A stretch of 64,000 nucleotides of DNA. Source: Rhodoferax sp. AJA081-3. Lineage in GTDB: Bacteria > Pseudomonadota > Gammaproteobacteria > Burkholderiales > Burkholderiaceae_C. Where the stretch lies: assembly GCF_017798165.1 (NCBI RefSeq), contig NZ_CP059068.1, positions 4,836,001 to 4,900,000 of the forward strand, written 5' to 3'. This document shows positions 19,834 to 29,418 of the stretch, in pieces (the first letter of the stretch is position 1; every line of letters starts with the position of its first letter). Made by a program: the position numbers and the translations under genes. The notes beneath the pieces were generated by a model. That model was not told the origin of the DNA, searched no databases, and saw nothing but the letters and a program-made list of their open reading frames with translations.

Positions 19834-21333
19834 ATGTGCGGAATCGTTGGCGTAGTCAGCCATGCACCGGTTAATCAACTGATCTATGACGCCCTGTTGC
19901 TGCTGCAGCACCGCGGCCAAGATGCTGCGGGTATCGTCACGCAGCAAGAGCGCAAGTTCTTCATGCACAAGGCCAAGGGCATGGTGCGTGATGTGTTTCG
20001 CACACGCAATATGCGCTCGTTGCCCGGCAACTGCGGCCTGGGCCAGGTGCGTTACCCCACGGCGGGCAATGCCTACAGCGAAGAAGAGGCGCAGCCTTTT
20101 TATGTGAATGCACCTTTTGGCATTGTGCTGGTGCACAACGGCAATCTGACCAATGCCCACGCGTTGAAGAGCGAGCTGTTCATCACCGACCACCGCCACA
20201 TCAACACCGAGAGTGATTCCGAGGTGCTGCTCAACGTGCTGGCGCACGAGATCGAAAAAACCACGCGTGGCCTGCCGCTGCAGCCGCTGGACATCTTTGC
20301 CGCCGTGCGCAATGTTCACAAGCGTGTGAAGGGCTCGTATGCGGTGATTGCGCTGATCGCCGGGCATGGCGTGCTGGCTTTCCGCGATCCGTTTGGTATC
20401 CGCCCGCTGTGTATTGGCAAAGGCCCCGATGGCACCGTGGTCGCCAGTGAGTCCGTAGTGCTGGAAGGCACCGGCTTCAAGTTCGAACGCAATGTGGATC
20501 CAGGTGAAGCCGTATTCATCGCGCTGGATGGCACGGTGCACGCGCAGCAGTGTGCGGACAACCCACAGCTGAACCCCTGCATCTTTGAGTTTGTGTATCT
20601 GGCCCGCCCCGATTCGGTGATGGACAACATCTCGGTCTACCAGGCGCGTCTGAATCTGGGCGAGTCGCTGGCCAAACGTGTGATCTCCACCGTGCCGCCA
20701 AACGAGATCGATGTGGTCATCCCCATTCCCGAATCCAGCCGCCCCAGCGCCGCACAACTGGCGCATTTGCTGGGCCTGCCGTACCGCGAAGGTTTTGTGA
20801 AGAACCGTTATGTGGGCCGCACCTTCATCATGCCGGGCCAATCGGTACGCAAGAAATCGGTGCGCCAAAAGCTCAACGCCATTGCCAGCGAATTCAAGGG
20901 CCGCAATGTGCTGCTGGTGGACGACTCCATCGTGCGGGGCACCACGTCCAAAGAGATTGTGCAAATGGCGCGCGACGCCGGTGCCCGCAAGGTCTATTTG
21001 GCCAGCGCAGCACCTCCCGTGCGTTACCCCAATGTCTATGGCATCGACATGCCCACCAGCAGTGAGCTGGTGGCGCACAACCGCAGCGTGGAAGAAATTC
21101 GCCAGATCATTGGTTGTGATGCACTGATCTACCAGGACGTGGATGGCATGAAAAAAGCTATTGGCGCGCTCAATGCCAAGATCACCGGTTTTGATGCATC
21201 CTGTTTTGATGGCGTGTACGTCACCGGCGACATTACCTCGGACGACATCAATCGCTTGAACGAGAAACGCGTGGGCGGGGAAGAGACGCAGGAAGATACA
21301 TCGCGTCTGGCGCTGCCCAACCACAACGACTAG
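19834..21333 (+). CDS. purF: amidophosphoribosyltransferase
   Basis: A 499-residue enzyme of the first committed step of purine synthesis: PRPP plus glutamine gives phosphoribosylamine. The N-terminus MCGIVGVVSH exposes Cys as the Ntn glutaminase nucleophile after removal of Met. HRGQDAAGI, GLGQVRYPT and HNGNLTN follow. The PRPP-binding loop VLLVDDSIVRGTTSKE lies near residue 363. Length and order are standard. It is part of the folC-SPOR-cvpA-purF-metZ-gltX run. Confidence 0.98.
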   Translation: MCGIVGVVSHAPVNQLIYDALLLLQHRGQDAAGIVTQQERKFFMHKAKGMVRDVFRTRNMRSLPGNCGLGQVRYPTAGNAYSEEEAQPFYVNAPFGIVLVHNGNLTNAHALKSELFITDHRHINTESDSEVLLNVLAHEIEKTTRGLPLQPLDIFAAVRNVHKRVKGSYAVIALIAGHGVLAFRDPFGIRPLCIGKGPDGTVVASESVVLEGTGFKFERNVDPGEAVFIALDGTVHAQQCADNPQLNPCIFEFVYLARPDSVMDNISVYQARLNLGESLAKRVISTVPPNEIDVVIPIPESSRPSAAQLAHLLGLPYREGFVKNRYVGRTFIMPGQSVRKKSVRQKLNAIASEFKGRNVLLVDDSIVRGTTSKEIVQMARDAGARKVYLASAAPPVRYPNVYGIDMPTSSELVAHNRSVEEIRQIIGCDALIYQDVDGMKKAIGALNAKITGFDASCFDGVYVTGDITSDDINRLNEKRVGGEETQEDTSRLALPNHND

Positions 21334-21348
21334 GGGTTTGCAAGCACC

Positions 21349-22563
21349 ATGACCCAGAGCAAGTTACCCGCTGGCCTGCACCCGGACACGCTGGCCATTC
21401 GCGCCGCGGCTGAGCGCAGCCAGTACGGCGAAAACTCCGAGGCCCTGTACCTGACCAGTGGTTATGTGCAGCCCACGGCCGAGGCCGCAGCGCGGCGCTT
21501 CGCCGGCGAAGAAGAAGGCTTTACCTACGGCCGTTACGGCAACCCCACCGTCAGCAGCTTCGAGCAGCGCCTGGCGAGCATGGAAGGCACCGAGGCGGCC
21601 ATGTCCACCGCATCCGGCATGTCCGCCATCCTGATGATGTGTATGGGCTTGCTGCAATCAGGCGACCACGTGGTGTGCTCGCAGTCCATGTTTGGCTCCA
21701 CCATCAAACTCATTGGCTCGGATCTGGCCAAGTTTGGTGTGTTGTCTACCTTTGTGCCTCAGACCGATGTGGATGCGTGGCGCGCCGCTGTGCGCCCCAA
21801 TACCAAACTGCTGTTTGCCGAGACACCAACCAACCCGCTGACAGAGGTGTGCGATATTGCCGCCTTGGCAGACATCGCGCACAAGGCGGGTGCACTACTG
21901 GCGGTGGACAATTGTTTTGCCACGCCCGCATTGCAGCGGCCGGTGGAGATGGGTGCTGACATCATCATGCACTCGGGCACGAAGTTTCTGGATGGCCAGG
22001 GCCGTGTCATGGCCGGTGCCCTGTGCGCTAGCCAGCAGATGGTGACTGAGAAATTCTTGCCCATCCTCAAGAGTGGCGGCATGACCCTGGCGCCTTTTAA
22101 TGCTTGGGTCGTGCTTAAAGGTCTGGAGACACTGGGCATTCGTATGAAAGCCCAGTCGGCGCAGGCCTTGGCCTTGGCCGAGTGGTTGGAGCATCACCCG
22201 GCAGTGGACCGCGTTTTTTACCCAGGCCTGCAGAGCCATCCCCAGCACCGCCTGGCTATGGCGCAGCAAAGTAGGTTGGGTGGCGCAGTGCTGTCCTTCT
22301 CAGTCAAGGCTGCCGACCCCGAGGCTGCGCGCAAACGCGCCTTCCACGTTTTGGACTCCATGCAGGTGTTGTCACTGGCCACCAACCTGGGCGACACCAA
22401 AACCATGTGTGCACACCCGGCCAGCACCTCACACGGCCGTATGACCGAGGCACAGCGCCAGGCCGCCGGCATTGGCCAGGGCTTGGTCCGTGTGGCCGTT
22501 GGCCTGGAACATATTGAAGACATAAAGACCGACCTCGCGCGCGGTCTGGACACCCTTTCATGA
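21349..22563 (+). CDS. metZ: O-succinylhomoserine sulfhydrylase
   Basis: A 404-residue PLP enzyme of the Cys/Met metabolism family. It makes homocysteine from O-succinylhomoserine and sulfide. The PLP lysine is Lys212 in [40 protein letters not shown] and the C-terminal [21 protein letters not shown] are family marks, and the SGxMSAI and PTNPL parts favour MetZ over MetB. It starts 15 bases after purF and overlaps gltX by an ATGA. Confidence 0.95.
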   Translation: MTQSKLPAGLHPDTLAIRAAAERSQYGENSEALYLTSGYVQPTAEAAARRFAGEEEGFTYGRYGNPTVSSFEQRLASMEGTEAAMSTASGMSAILMMCMGLLQSGDHVVCSQSMFGSTIKLIGSDLAKFGVLSTFVPQTDVDAWRAAVRPNTKLLFAETPTNPLTEVCDIAALADIAHKAGALLAVDNCFATPALQRPVEMGADIIMHSGTKFLDGQGRVMAGALCASQQMVTEKFLPILKSGGMTLAPFNAWVVLKGLETLGIRMKAQSAQALALAEWLEHHPAVDRVFYPGLQSHPQHRLAMAQQSRLGGAVLSFSVKAADPEAARKRAFHVLDSMQVLSLATNLGDTKTMCAHPASTSHGRMTEAQRQAAGIGQGLVRVAVGLEHIEDIKTDLARGLDTLS

Positions 22564-23966
22564 CATCACGCAAAATTCGCACTCGCATCGCACCGTCGCC
22601 CACCGGTTTCCTGCACCTGGGCACGGCCCGCACGGCCTTGTATTCATGGGCCTATGCCCGCCATTTTGGTGGTGAGTTTGTGCTGCGTATTGAAGACACC
22701 GACGTGGCCCGTTCTACGCAGGACTCGGTGGACCAAATTTTGGCGTCCATGCAGTGGCTGGGCCTGGACTACGACGAAGGTCCGATTTACCAGATGCAGC
22801 GGCTGAGCCGTTACAAGACCGTCATTGAGCAATTGATTGCCGAAGGCAAAGCCTATTATTGCTACAGCACGCCTGAGGAACTGGACGCGGTACGCGAAGC
22901 CAAAAAGGCCCGTGGTGAAAAGGCCTTGTACGACGGCCGCTGGCGCCCCGCGCTGGGCAAGACATTGCCCACCATTCCTGCAGGTGTGCAGCCGGTGGTG
23001 CGGTTCTGCAACCCGCCCGATGGCGATGTCACCTGGAACGATCTGGTCAAAGGCCCCATCACCATCAGCAACCGCGAGATTGATGACCTGATCATCGCGC
23101 GCACCGATGGCGTGCCGACCTATAACTTTGCCGTGGTGGTGGACGACTGGGACATGGAGATCAGCCATGTGTTCCGTGGTGATGAACACATCAACAACAC
23201 GCCGTGGCAGATCAATATCTTCAACGCGCTGGGCGCGCCGCTGCCACAGTTTGGCCATTGCCCGGTGATTCTGGGTGACGATGGACAGAAGTTGTCCAAG
23301 CGCCGCGGTGCGGTCAGCGTCACCGCCTACGAAGAGGGCGGTTATCTGCCCGAAGCCATGCTGAACTACTTGGCGCGCCTGGGCTGGAGCCATGGTGACG
23401 AAGAGTTGTTCAGCAGCGAACAACTGGTGGCTTGGTTCGACGGTACCCACTTGAACAAGAGCCCTGCGCAGTGGGATCCGGTCAAGCTGCTGTGGGTCAA
23501 TGCCCAGTACATCAAGCAGGCGGACAACACGCGTCTGGCCGGCTTGGTTTCCACACAACTGGCCAAGCAGGGCATCACACTGGACGCTGCCACGGTTGAA
23601 AACCATCTGCCGCAGGTGTGTGCCTTGCTCAAGGACCGTTGCGACACGACAGTGGCATTGGCCTCCTGGGCCGCCAAGTTCTACAGCGATGTGACGCCCG
23701 ATGCGGCCGAGTTGGCACAACACGTGACCGATGCCGTGCGCCCCGCAGTGGCGCTGCTGGCCGAGAAGCTATCTACGTGTGCGTGGGACAAGGCTTCTAT
23801 TGCCGCAGCCATCAAAGAAGTGTTGGCTGCCAACGGTTTGAAGATGCCGCAATTGGCCATGCCGGTGCGCGTGTTGGTCGTGGGTACGGCGCAAACACCA
23901 TCGCTGGATTCGGTGCTGGAAATGTGTGGAAGAGAAAAAGTTATTGCGAGACTTGCCAGGGCCTGA
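22560..23966 (+). CDS. gltX: glutamate--tRNA ligase
   Basis: A 468-residue class I aminoacyl-tRNA synthetase. The HIGH-type motif is seen in [17 protein letters not shown] and the KMSKS-type motif in [23 protein letters not shown] and [12 protein letters not shown] are also conserved. The start overlaps the metZ stop by ATGA, so translation is coupled. Three tRNA genes, including tRNA-Glu, follow about 100 bases downstream. Confidence 0.98.
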   Translation: MTSRKIRTRIAPSPTGFLHLGTARTALYSWAYARHFGGEFVLRIEDTDVARSTQDSVDQILASMQWLGLDYDEGPIYQMQRLSRYKTVIEQLIAEGKAYYCYSTPEELDAVREAKKARGEKALYDGRWRPALGKTLPTIPAGVQPVVRFCNPPDGDVTWNDLVKGPITISNREIDDLIIARTDGVPTYNFAVVVDDWDMEISHVFRGDEHINNTPWQINIFNALGAPLPQFGHCPVILGDDGQKLSKRRGAVSVTAYEEGGYLPEAMLNYLARLGWSHGDEELFSSEQLVAWFDGTHLNKSPAQWDPVKLLWVNAQYIKQADNTRLAGLVSTQLAKQGITLDAATVENHLPQVCALLKDRCDTTVALASWAAKFYSDVTPDAAELAQHVTDAVRPAVALLAEKLSTCAWDKASIAAAIKEVLAANGLKMPQLAMPVRVLVVGTAQTPSLDSVLEMCGREKVIARLARA

Positions 23967-23982
23967 AAAACTTGTATATAAT
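23953..23982 (+). promoter_or_regulatory. candidate promoter of the tRNA-Ala/Glu/Asp cluster
   Basis: TTGCCA (23953-23958) and a perfect TATAAT (23977-23982) are separated by 18 bases, 81 bases before tRNA-Ala. The -35 box lies inside the end of gltX. Between it and the tRNA there is an inverted pair TGAGAA...TTCTCA (24000-24025). Confidence 0.7.
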
Positions 23983-24062
23983 TTGAGGCTCGGAAGTTGA
24001 GAATACTTTAAAAGGTTTTCTCAGATTACTGCAGAGAAATCAGGCAGTAGTTTTAGGGTTTA

Positions 24063-24138
<76 letters not shown>

Positions 24139-24170
24139 AAATTTTCGAGAACGGATTAGTCCAAGGTTTT

Positions 24171-24246
24171 GACCCCATCGTCTAGAGGCCTAGGACATCA
24201 CCCTTTCACGGTGAGTACCGGGGTTCGAATCCCCGTGGGGTCGCCA
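24171..24246 (+). tRNA. tRNA-Glu (TTC)
   Basis: A 76-base cloverleaf. The acceptor GACCCCA pairs with TGGGGTC, the anticodon loop CTTTCAC gives TTC, and the T-arm is CGGGGTTCGAATCCCCG. CCA is encoded. Confidence 0.97.
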
Positions 24247-24341
24247 AGATTCATCGCAAGATGATCGAAGCGCAAGTTGGTAACAGCCAGTCCGCAAGGG
24301 CAGGCGACTTGGCTCGAAAGAGCGAATGGTTACCGCTACCG

Positions 24342-24418
24342 GGAGCGGTAGTTCAGTTGGTTAGAATACCGGCCTGTCACGCCGGGGGTCGCGGGTTCGA
24401 GTCCCGTCCGCTCCGCCA
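24342..24418 (+). tRNA. tRNA-Asp (GTC)
   Basis: A 77-base cloverleaf. The acceptor GGAGCGG pairs with CCGCTCC, the anticodon loop CTGTCAC gives GTC, and the T-arm is GCGGGTTCGAGTCCCGT. CCA is encoded. It is the last gene of the cluster. Confidence 0.97.
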
Positions 24419-24424
24419 AATTGG

Positions 24425-24457
24425 AAAGCCACCAGTCGAAAGATTGGTGGCTTTTTC
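24425..24457 (+). terminator. intrinsic terminator of the tRNA cluster
   Basis: The stem AAAGCCACCA/TGGTGGCTTT with an 8-11 base loop is followed by a T run. It starts 7 bases after tRNA-Asp. Confidence 0.9.
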
Positions 24458-24493
24458 TATTGGTGCGCCCGGCTTGGGCGCACACCTGTAGCT

Positions 24494-25741
24494 TCACTCG
24501 TCTTTAGCGGCCAGACGCCACAACGACGTCACCTCTGCGGCACGTGCAATATGCAAAGGGTCATTCGCATCCTGCGCTTTGGGGTGTGCGGGTTTGGCAT
24601 CCAGTCGACCGACCACCTCCAAGCCGGCATTTTCAATAGCCGCCATCAGTTCCAGGCGTGAACGCAGGCCCAGGTGTTCGGCCAGATCGGACATGATTAG
24701 CCAACCTTCGCCCCCGGGTGCCAAGTGCGCGCGCAAACCATTTAGAAATCCCACCAACATGCGGCTGCCTTCGTCATACACCGCGTATTCAATGGGTGAA
24801 CTGGGCCGGGCCGGTAACCACGGTGGGTTGCAGACGACCAGTTGCGCCTGGCCCTCGGGGAATAGATTGGCTTGCACCACGCGAACCTGCGATCCCACGC
24901 CAAGACGGTTTAGATTGTCCTGGGCACAGGCCAACGCGCGCGGGTCCTGATCGGTTGCAACTATCTGTGGGATGCCGTTGCGCGCCATAACCGCTGCGAG
25001 TACGCCGGTGCCGGTGCCGATGTCGAATGCAGTTTCTACGGCCTGCGACGATTTCAATGCGGTCGCGACCAGATCCACATACTCGCCCCGCACGGGGGAA
25101 AAAACGCCATAGTGCGGGTGGATGCGGTTGTTGGGCGCAGCACCCAGGGCCGGAATTTCAACGCCTTTTTTGCGCCACTCGTGTGCACTGACCAAGCCCA
25201 ACAGCTCACGCAAAGAAACCACCGAAACCCCAGCTTCTGGTTTCGCGGGTCCCCAGGCTTCTGCAAACGCCTGCTGCGCATCGGGTGCACGTCGCAGGGG
25301 GATACTCAGGTCGGCCTGGACGGGGATCAGCAACATGCCCAGTACGCGCCCCCGTTGCGCCTGGGCTTGGCGGTGCAGGTTGAAAACACTCTCCACGGGT
25401 TTTGTCGAGGTGCCCTCAGCTGCCATGGAAACTTTGGCGTTTTGTTTGCGCTGGGTGCGTTTGGCGGGTTGCACCACCCGGCGTACCAGGGCTTGCAGCA
25501 ACTGCCGGGCGTTCTGGAAATCGCCACGCCACAACAGGGCCGTGCCTTCGCAAGCCAGCCGGTAGGCAGCATCGGCGGTAAGGGTGTCGTCGGCCAGGAC
25601 CACTTTTTTAGGAGCGGGTGCGCCACGCTCGGAGCGCCACAGCGCGGAGCAGGGCGTATCGCCATCGGACCACCGCATGGCGGTAGAGGGGTTGGCGGTG
25701 TTGTCGGAGCCAAAGGCTGCAAGGGTAGATGTGGCGGACAT
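24494..25741 (-). CDS. class I SAM-dependent methyltransferase (HemK/RlmG-like)
   Basis: A 415-residue protein. The C-terminal half holds a Rossmann methyltransferase: FDIGTGTGVLAAVMARNG (motif I), ATDQDPRALACAQDNLNRLG (motif II) and VVCNPPWLPA, the NPPW motif of enzymes that methylate amides or exocyclic amines of RNA or protein. The N-terminal half is an accessory domain, perhaps for substrate binding (residues 60-170). The start MSATSTLAAFG at 25741 is the first reasonable ATG. The substrate could be rRNA or a translation factor; not decided. It is divergent from rarA, 89 bases away. Confidence 0.85.
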   Translation of the reverse strand: MSATSTLAAFGSDNTANPSTAMRWSDGDTPCSALWRSERGAPAPKKVVLADDTLTADAAYRLACEGTALLWRGDFQNARQLLQALVRRVVQPAKRTQRKQNAKVSMAAEGTSTKPVESVFNLHRQAQAQRGRVLGMLLIPVQADLSIPLRRAPDAQQAFAEAWGPAKPEAGVSVVSLRELLGLVSAHEWRKKGVEIPALGAAPNNRIHPHYGVFSPVRGEYVDLVATALKSSQAVETAFDIGTGTGVLAAVMARNGIPQIVATDQDPRALACAQDNLNRLGVGSQVRVVQANLFPEGQAQLVVCNPPWLPARPSSPIEYAVYDEGSRMLVGFLNGLRAHLAPGGEGWLIMSDLAEHLGLRSRLELMAAIENAGLEVVGRLDAKPAHPKAQDANDPLHIARAAEVTSLWRLAAKDE

Positions 25742-25830
25742 GGGCTGTTTGGTTACCGGTAGTTGCCTTCCTTTTAACAGATGGCAAACCAGCACGATTA
25801 AACTGAGGTTCGTCCACCACCCATCAACCT

Positions 25831-27132
25831 GTGCCCAAGCCCAGCCCCCATTCCCACCAACCGCTCGCTGAGCGCCTGCGTCCCCAAAGCCTGGGTCAGG
25901 TGATTGGCCAGCAGCACCTGCTGGGTGAAGGCATGGCCTTGCGCCTGGCGTTCGAGTCCGGCCAACCGCATAGCTGCATCCTGTGGGGCCCTCCGGGTGT
26001 GGGCAAGACCACGATTGCGCGCCTGATGGCCGATGCGTTTGACGCGCAGTTCATCAGCATCAGCGCGGTACTGGGCGGTGTGAAGGACATCCGTGAAGCG
26101 GTGGAGCAGGCGCAGGTTGCATTGGGCCAGGGTCGGCGCACCATTTTGTTTGTGGACGAGGTGCACCGCTTCAACAAAAGCCAACAGGATGCTTTTTTGT
26201 CGCATGTGGAAAGTGGCCTGTTCACCTTTATCGGTGCGACCACCGAGAACCCGTCGTTTGAAGTGAACTCGGCCTTGTTGTCGCGGGCCGCGGTGTATGT
26301 GCTGCAGCCCCTCACGGCCGAAGACCTTAAGCAAATAGTGGCTGTAGCCCTCGTCGATGCTGAACTACATGCTATCGAAGATATAGCAATTGACAGACTG
26401 GTGGCCTATGCGGATGGAGATGCCCGCCGGCTGCTGAACACACTGGAAACCTTGGCCGTGGCAGCGCAGCAGGAGCGGGTGGAGCAGGTCACCGATGTCT
26501 GGCTGCTCAAGGTACTGGGCGAGCGCATGCGCCGCTACGACAAGGGGGGTGAGCAGTTTTACGACTCCATCAGCGCCCTGCACAAATCGGTACGGGGGTC
26601 TGACCCCGACGCATCGCTTTATTGGCTGGTGCGCATGCTGGATGGTGGTGCCGATCCGCGTTACATGGCGCGGCGCCTGATCCGCATGGCCAATGAAGAT
26701 ATTGGCCTGGCCGACCCCCGGGCCTTGCGCATGGCCCTGGACGCCGCCGATGTGTATGAACGCCTGGGCTCGCCTGAGGGTGAGTTGGCACTGGCCCAGT
26801 GTGTGGTGTATCTGGCGGTGGCACCCAAGTCCAATGCAGTCTACAAAGCCTTCAACGAAGTGCGCGCCCTGGTCAAGAAAGATGGCACTCGGCCGGTGCC
26901 CATGCACTTGCGCAATGCGCCAACCAAGTTGATGAAACAGCTGGATTACGGCAAAGGCTACCGCTACGCACACGATGAAGAAGGCGGCTTTGCCGCTGGT
27001 GAAACCTACTTTCCAGACGGCATGGCCGCTGTCAGTTTTTACCGTCCGGTCGAGCGGGGGTTGGAGATTCGTATTGCCGAAAAACTACGGCAGTTGAAGG
27101 CCCGCAATTTGGGTTCGTCGTCCGAGTATTAG
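25831..27132 (+). CDS. rarA: replication-associated recombination AAA+ ATPase
   Basis: A 433-residue RarA/MgsA/WRNIP1-family ATPase that acts at stalled replication forks. LAERLRPQSLGQVIGQQHLLG starts the domain; Walker A is GPPGVGKTT, Walker B is FVDEVHRFNKSQQD, then GATTENPSFEVNSALLSR and GDARRLLNTLE. The C-terminal part (KSVRGSDPDASLYWLVRMLDGGADP) is the tetramerisation region. The GTG start at 25831 directly precedes the conserved part. A family A repeat lies in frame at about residues 167-187. Confidence 0.95.
   Translation: MPKPSPHSHQPLAERLRPQSLGQVIGQQHLLGEGMALRLAFESGQPHSCILWGPPGVGKTTIARLMADAFDAQFISISAVLGGVKDIREAVEQAQVALGQGRRTILFVDEVHRFNKSQQDAFLSHVESGLFTFIGATTENPSFEVNSALLSRAAVYVLQPLTAEDLKQIVAVALVDAELHAIEDIAIDRLVAYADGDARRLLNTLETLAVAAQQERVEQVTDVWLLKVLGERMRRYDKGGEQFYDSISALHKSVRGSDPDASLYWLVRMLDGGADPRYMARRLIRMANEDIGLADPRALRMALDAADVYERLGSPEGELALAQCVVYLAVAPKSNAVYKAFNEVRALVKKDGTRPVPMHLRNAPTKLMKQLDYGKGYRYAHDEEGGFAAGETYFPDGMAAVSFYRPVERGLEIRIAEKLRQLKARNLGSSSEY
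26331..26390 (-). repeat. family A repeat inside rarA, copy 5
   Basis: The plus strand carries GTGGCTGTAGCCCTCGTC, then a spacer, then the small palindrome GCTATCGAAGATATAGC. It corresponds part by part to copies 2 and 3. It is read through as VAVALVDAELHAIEDIAI, so the copy is tolerated in the protein. Confidence 0.7.
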
Positions 27133-27202
27133 CTGCGCTTACTCCTCGCAGTTTCCTCTGATGTACCCCCCTTGCTAGGGGTAAACCCAAGGGTATCAAG
27201 CC

Positions 27203-27230
27203 TCGACTTGTATGGCCCCGTGGCTACAAT
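27203..27230 (+). promoter_or_regulatory. weak candidate promoter of livHMGF
   Basis: TCGACT (27203-27208) and TACAAT (27225-27230) are 16 bases apart. The match at -35 is poor. It lies 145 bases before livH in the only sizeable gap upstream of the operon. Confidence 0.35.
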
Positions 27231-27240
27231 CCTGCCACTC

Positions 27241-27275
27241 GCCTGTCGCACCATGAAAGATGGCAGGCTTTTTGC
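27241..27275 (+). terminator. attenuator-like hairpin in the livH leader
   Basis: GCCTGTC and GGCAGGC form a 7-bp stem (one G-T pair) followed by TTTTT, downstream of the candidate promoter and 100 bases ahead of livH. It could end transcription early. Confidence 0.4.
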
Positions 27276-27374
27276 TAACGGGTGGTAGCGTTCACAGGAC
27301 CGCATGACCCGTCGTCAAATTGCTGTTCGACACATTGGTGACTTGCGCGCCAGCCAAAAAATCGGAGAACCCTT

Positions 27375-28304
27375 ATGGATATTTTGTTGCAGCAGATCAT
27401 CAACGGTCTGGTGTTGGGTAGCATGTATGCGCTCATTGCGCTGGGCTACACCATGGTGTACGGCATCATTAACCTGATCAACTTTGCCCACGGTGAAGTC
27501 ATGATGGTGGGGGCCCTGACCAGTTGGACCATCATCGGCATGATGCAGGAGTCCATGCCGGGCACCCCGGGTTACATCATTCTGATCATCGCCTTGATCA
27601 TTTCGTGTGTAGTGGCAGCAGTACTCAACTTCACGATTGAAAAAGTGGCGTACCGCCCCCTGCGCAACAGCCCCAAGCTGGCGCCTATGTTGACTGCAAT
27701 GGGTATGTCCATCCTGCTGCAAACGCTGGCGATGATCATCTGGAAGCCCAACTTCAAGTCCTATCCCACACTGCTGTCCAACACACCTATCAATGTGGGT
27801 GGTGCAGTGATTTCCCCCACCCAGGTCATGATTTTGGGTTTCACCGCTGTATCCCTGGCGGTCCTGATGTGGCTGGTGAATTACACCAAGTTGGGCCGGG
27901 CCATGCGTGCCACGTCGGAGAACCCCCGCGTCGCGGCGCTGATGGGTGTCAAGCCCGACGTGGTCATCTCGGCAACCTTCGTCATCGGCGCGGTGCTGGC
28001 CGCCATCGCCGGTGTCATGTATGCATCCAACTACGGTACAGCCCAACATGCGATGGGTTTCCTGCCGGGTCTGAAGGCCTTTACCGCTGCGGTGTTTGGC
28101 GGTATCGGTAACCTGGGCGGTGCGGTCGTCGGCGCCATTCTGCTGGGGCTGATCGAATCGATTGGTGCGGGTTACATCGGCGCCCTGACCGGTGGTGTTC
28201 TCGGAAGCCACTACTCCGATATTTTCGCGTTCATCGTCCTGATCATCGTGTTGACCTTGCGGCCCTCCGGCTTGTTGGGTGAGCGTGTGGCGGACCGGGC
28301 TTGA
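27375..28304 (+). CDS. livH: branched-chain amino acid ABC transporter permease
   Basis: A 309-residue inner-membrane permease with about eight helices. MDILLQQIINGLVLGSMYALIALGYTMVYGIINLINFAHGE is the classic LivH N-terminus, and the EAA-like loop LGRAMRATSENPRVAALMGV contacts the ATPase. It is the first gene of livHMGF. Such systems import leucine, isoleucine, valine or, in beta-proteobacteria, amides, urea or aromatic acids, so the substrate is open. GGAG precedes the ATG. Confidence 0.93.
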   Translation: MDILLQQIINGLVLGSMYALIALGYTMVYGIINLINFAHGEVMMVGALTSWTIIGMMQESMPGTPGYIILIIALIISCVVAAVLNFTIEKVAYRPLRNSPKLAPMLTAMGMSILLQTLAMIIWKPNFKSYPTLLSNTPINVGGAVISPTQVMILGFTAVSLAVLMWLVNYTKLGRAMRATSENPRVAALMGVKPDVVISATFVIGAVLAAIAGVMYASNYGTAQHAMGFLPGLKAFTAAVFGGIGNLGGAVVGAILLGLIESIGAGYIGALTGGVLGSHYSDIFAFIVLIIVLTLRPSGLLGERVADRA

Positions 28305-28317
28305 GGAGCACATTTAC

Positions 28318-29403
28318 ATGAAACAACAACAAAAAATTCTGGTATTTCTGGCAGCGGCCGTAGGCCTGCTGGTACTGCCCCTGCTGCTGCAGGGTTTCGG
28401 TAACGCGTGGGTGCGTATTGTGGACATGGCACTGCTGTTTGTGCTGCTGTCGCTGGGTCTGAATATCGTGGTGGGTTACGCGGGCCTGTTGGATTTGGGT
28501 TACGTCGCGTTCTTCGCGATTGGTGCCTACACCTACGGTCTGATGGCCTCGCCCCATCTGACCGAGACCTTCCCGGCTTTGGCTGCGATGTTCCCGGATG
28601 GCTTGCATATGCCGCTTTGGGTCATCCTGCCGGTGGCTGCCGGGATCGCGGGGCTGTTTGGAGTGTTGTTGGGGGCCCCAACCCTGCGCCTGCGGGGAGA
28701 CTACCTGGCCATCGTGACACTGGGATTTGGTGAAATCATCCGCGTGTTCATGAACAACCTGGATCACCCGGTCAACATCACCAATGGTCCCAAAGGTATT
28801 CTCGGCATCGATTCCTTGCATTTCTTTGGTATCAACCTTGGTAAGAAGCTGTCGGTGTTTGGTTTTGAGGTGGCCTCAGTCACGCTGTATTACTACCTGT
28901 TCCTGGCGCTGGTCGTGTTCAGCGTGGTGATTTGCCACCGCCTGGAACTGTCACGTGTCGGCCGCGCCTGGATGGCGATTCGTGAAGACGAAATTGCCGC
29001 CAAGGCCATGGGCATCAATACCCGCAATCTGAAACTGCTGGCCTTCGGCATGGGCGCCACGTTTGGTGGTGTGTCGGGCGCGATGTTTGCGGCCTTCCAA
29101 GGGTTTATTTCGCCCGAGTCCTTCAGTCTGATGGAGTCCGTGATGATTGTCGCCATGGTGGTCCTGGGCGGCGTGGGTCACCTGCCGGGCGTCATTTTGG
29201 GTGCCGTGTTGTTGTCAGGTCTGCCCGAAGTGTTGCGTTATGTGGCGGGTCCTTTGCAGGAGTTGTCCGGCGGGCGTCTAGATGCCTCCATCCTGCGGCA
29301 GTTGCTGACCGCATTGGCCATGATTATTGTCATGCTGGCCCGGCCCCGCGGATTGTGGCCATCGCCCGAGCATGGCAAGTCCCTGCAGAACGTGAAGAGC
29401 TGA
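28318..29403 (+). CDS. livM: branched-chain amino acid ABC transporter permease
   Basis: A 361-residue permease partner of LivH. ALLFVLLSLGLNIVVGYAGLLDLGYVAFFAIGAYTYGL is the family mark and the cytoplasmic loop RLELSRVGRAWMAIREDEIAAKAMGIN is the ATPase contact. The start at 28318 is supported by GAGGAG 8 bases upstream, and begins 13 bases after livH. The hydrophobic N-terminus (residues 6-50) fits a membrane anchor. Confidence 0.93.
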   Translation: MKQQQKILVFLAAAVGLLVLPLLLQGFGNAWVRIVDMALLFVLLSLGLNIVVGYAGLLDLGYVAFFAIGAYTYGLMASPHLTETFPALAAMFPDGLHMPLWVILPVAAGIAGLFGVLLGAPTLRLRGDYLAIVTLGFGEIIRVFMNNLDHPVNITNGPKGILGIDSLHFFGINLGKKLSVFGFEVASVTLYYYLFLALVVFSVVICHRLELSRVGRAWMAIREDEIAAKAMGINTRNLKLLAFGMGATFGGVSGAMFAAFQGFISPESFSLMESVMIVAMVVLGGVGHLPGVILGAVLLSGLPEVLRYVAGPLQELSGGRLDASILRQLLTALAMIIVMLARPRGLWPSPEHGKSLQNVKS

Positions 29404-29418
29404 ACGGAAACACACAAC

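Noticed and set aside
22860..22960. Possible family A repeat in gltX
   Set aside because: Only scattered GCTAT/TAGC words are present, without the GGGGGCTAGAGG block.
27253..27288. A possible leader peptide MKDGRLFANGW before livH
   Set aside because: It contains no Leu/Ile/Val run, as needed for attenuation control, and its start lies in the loop of a hairpin.
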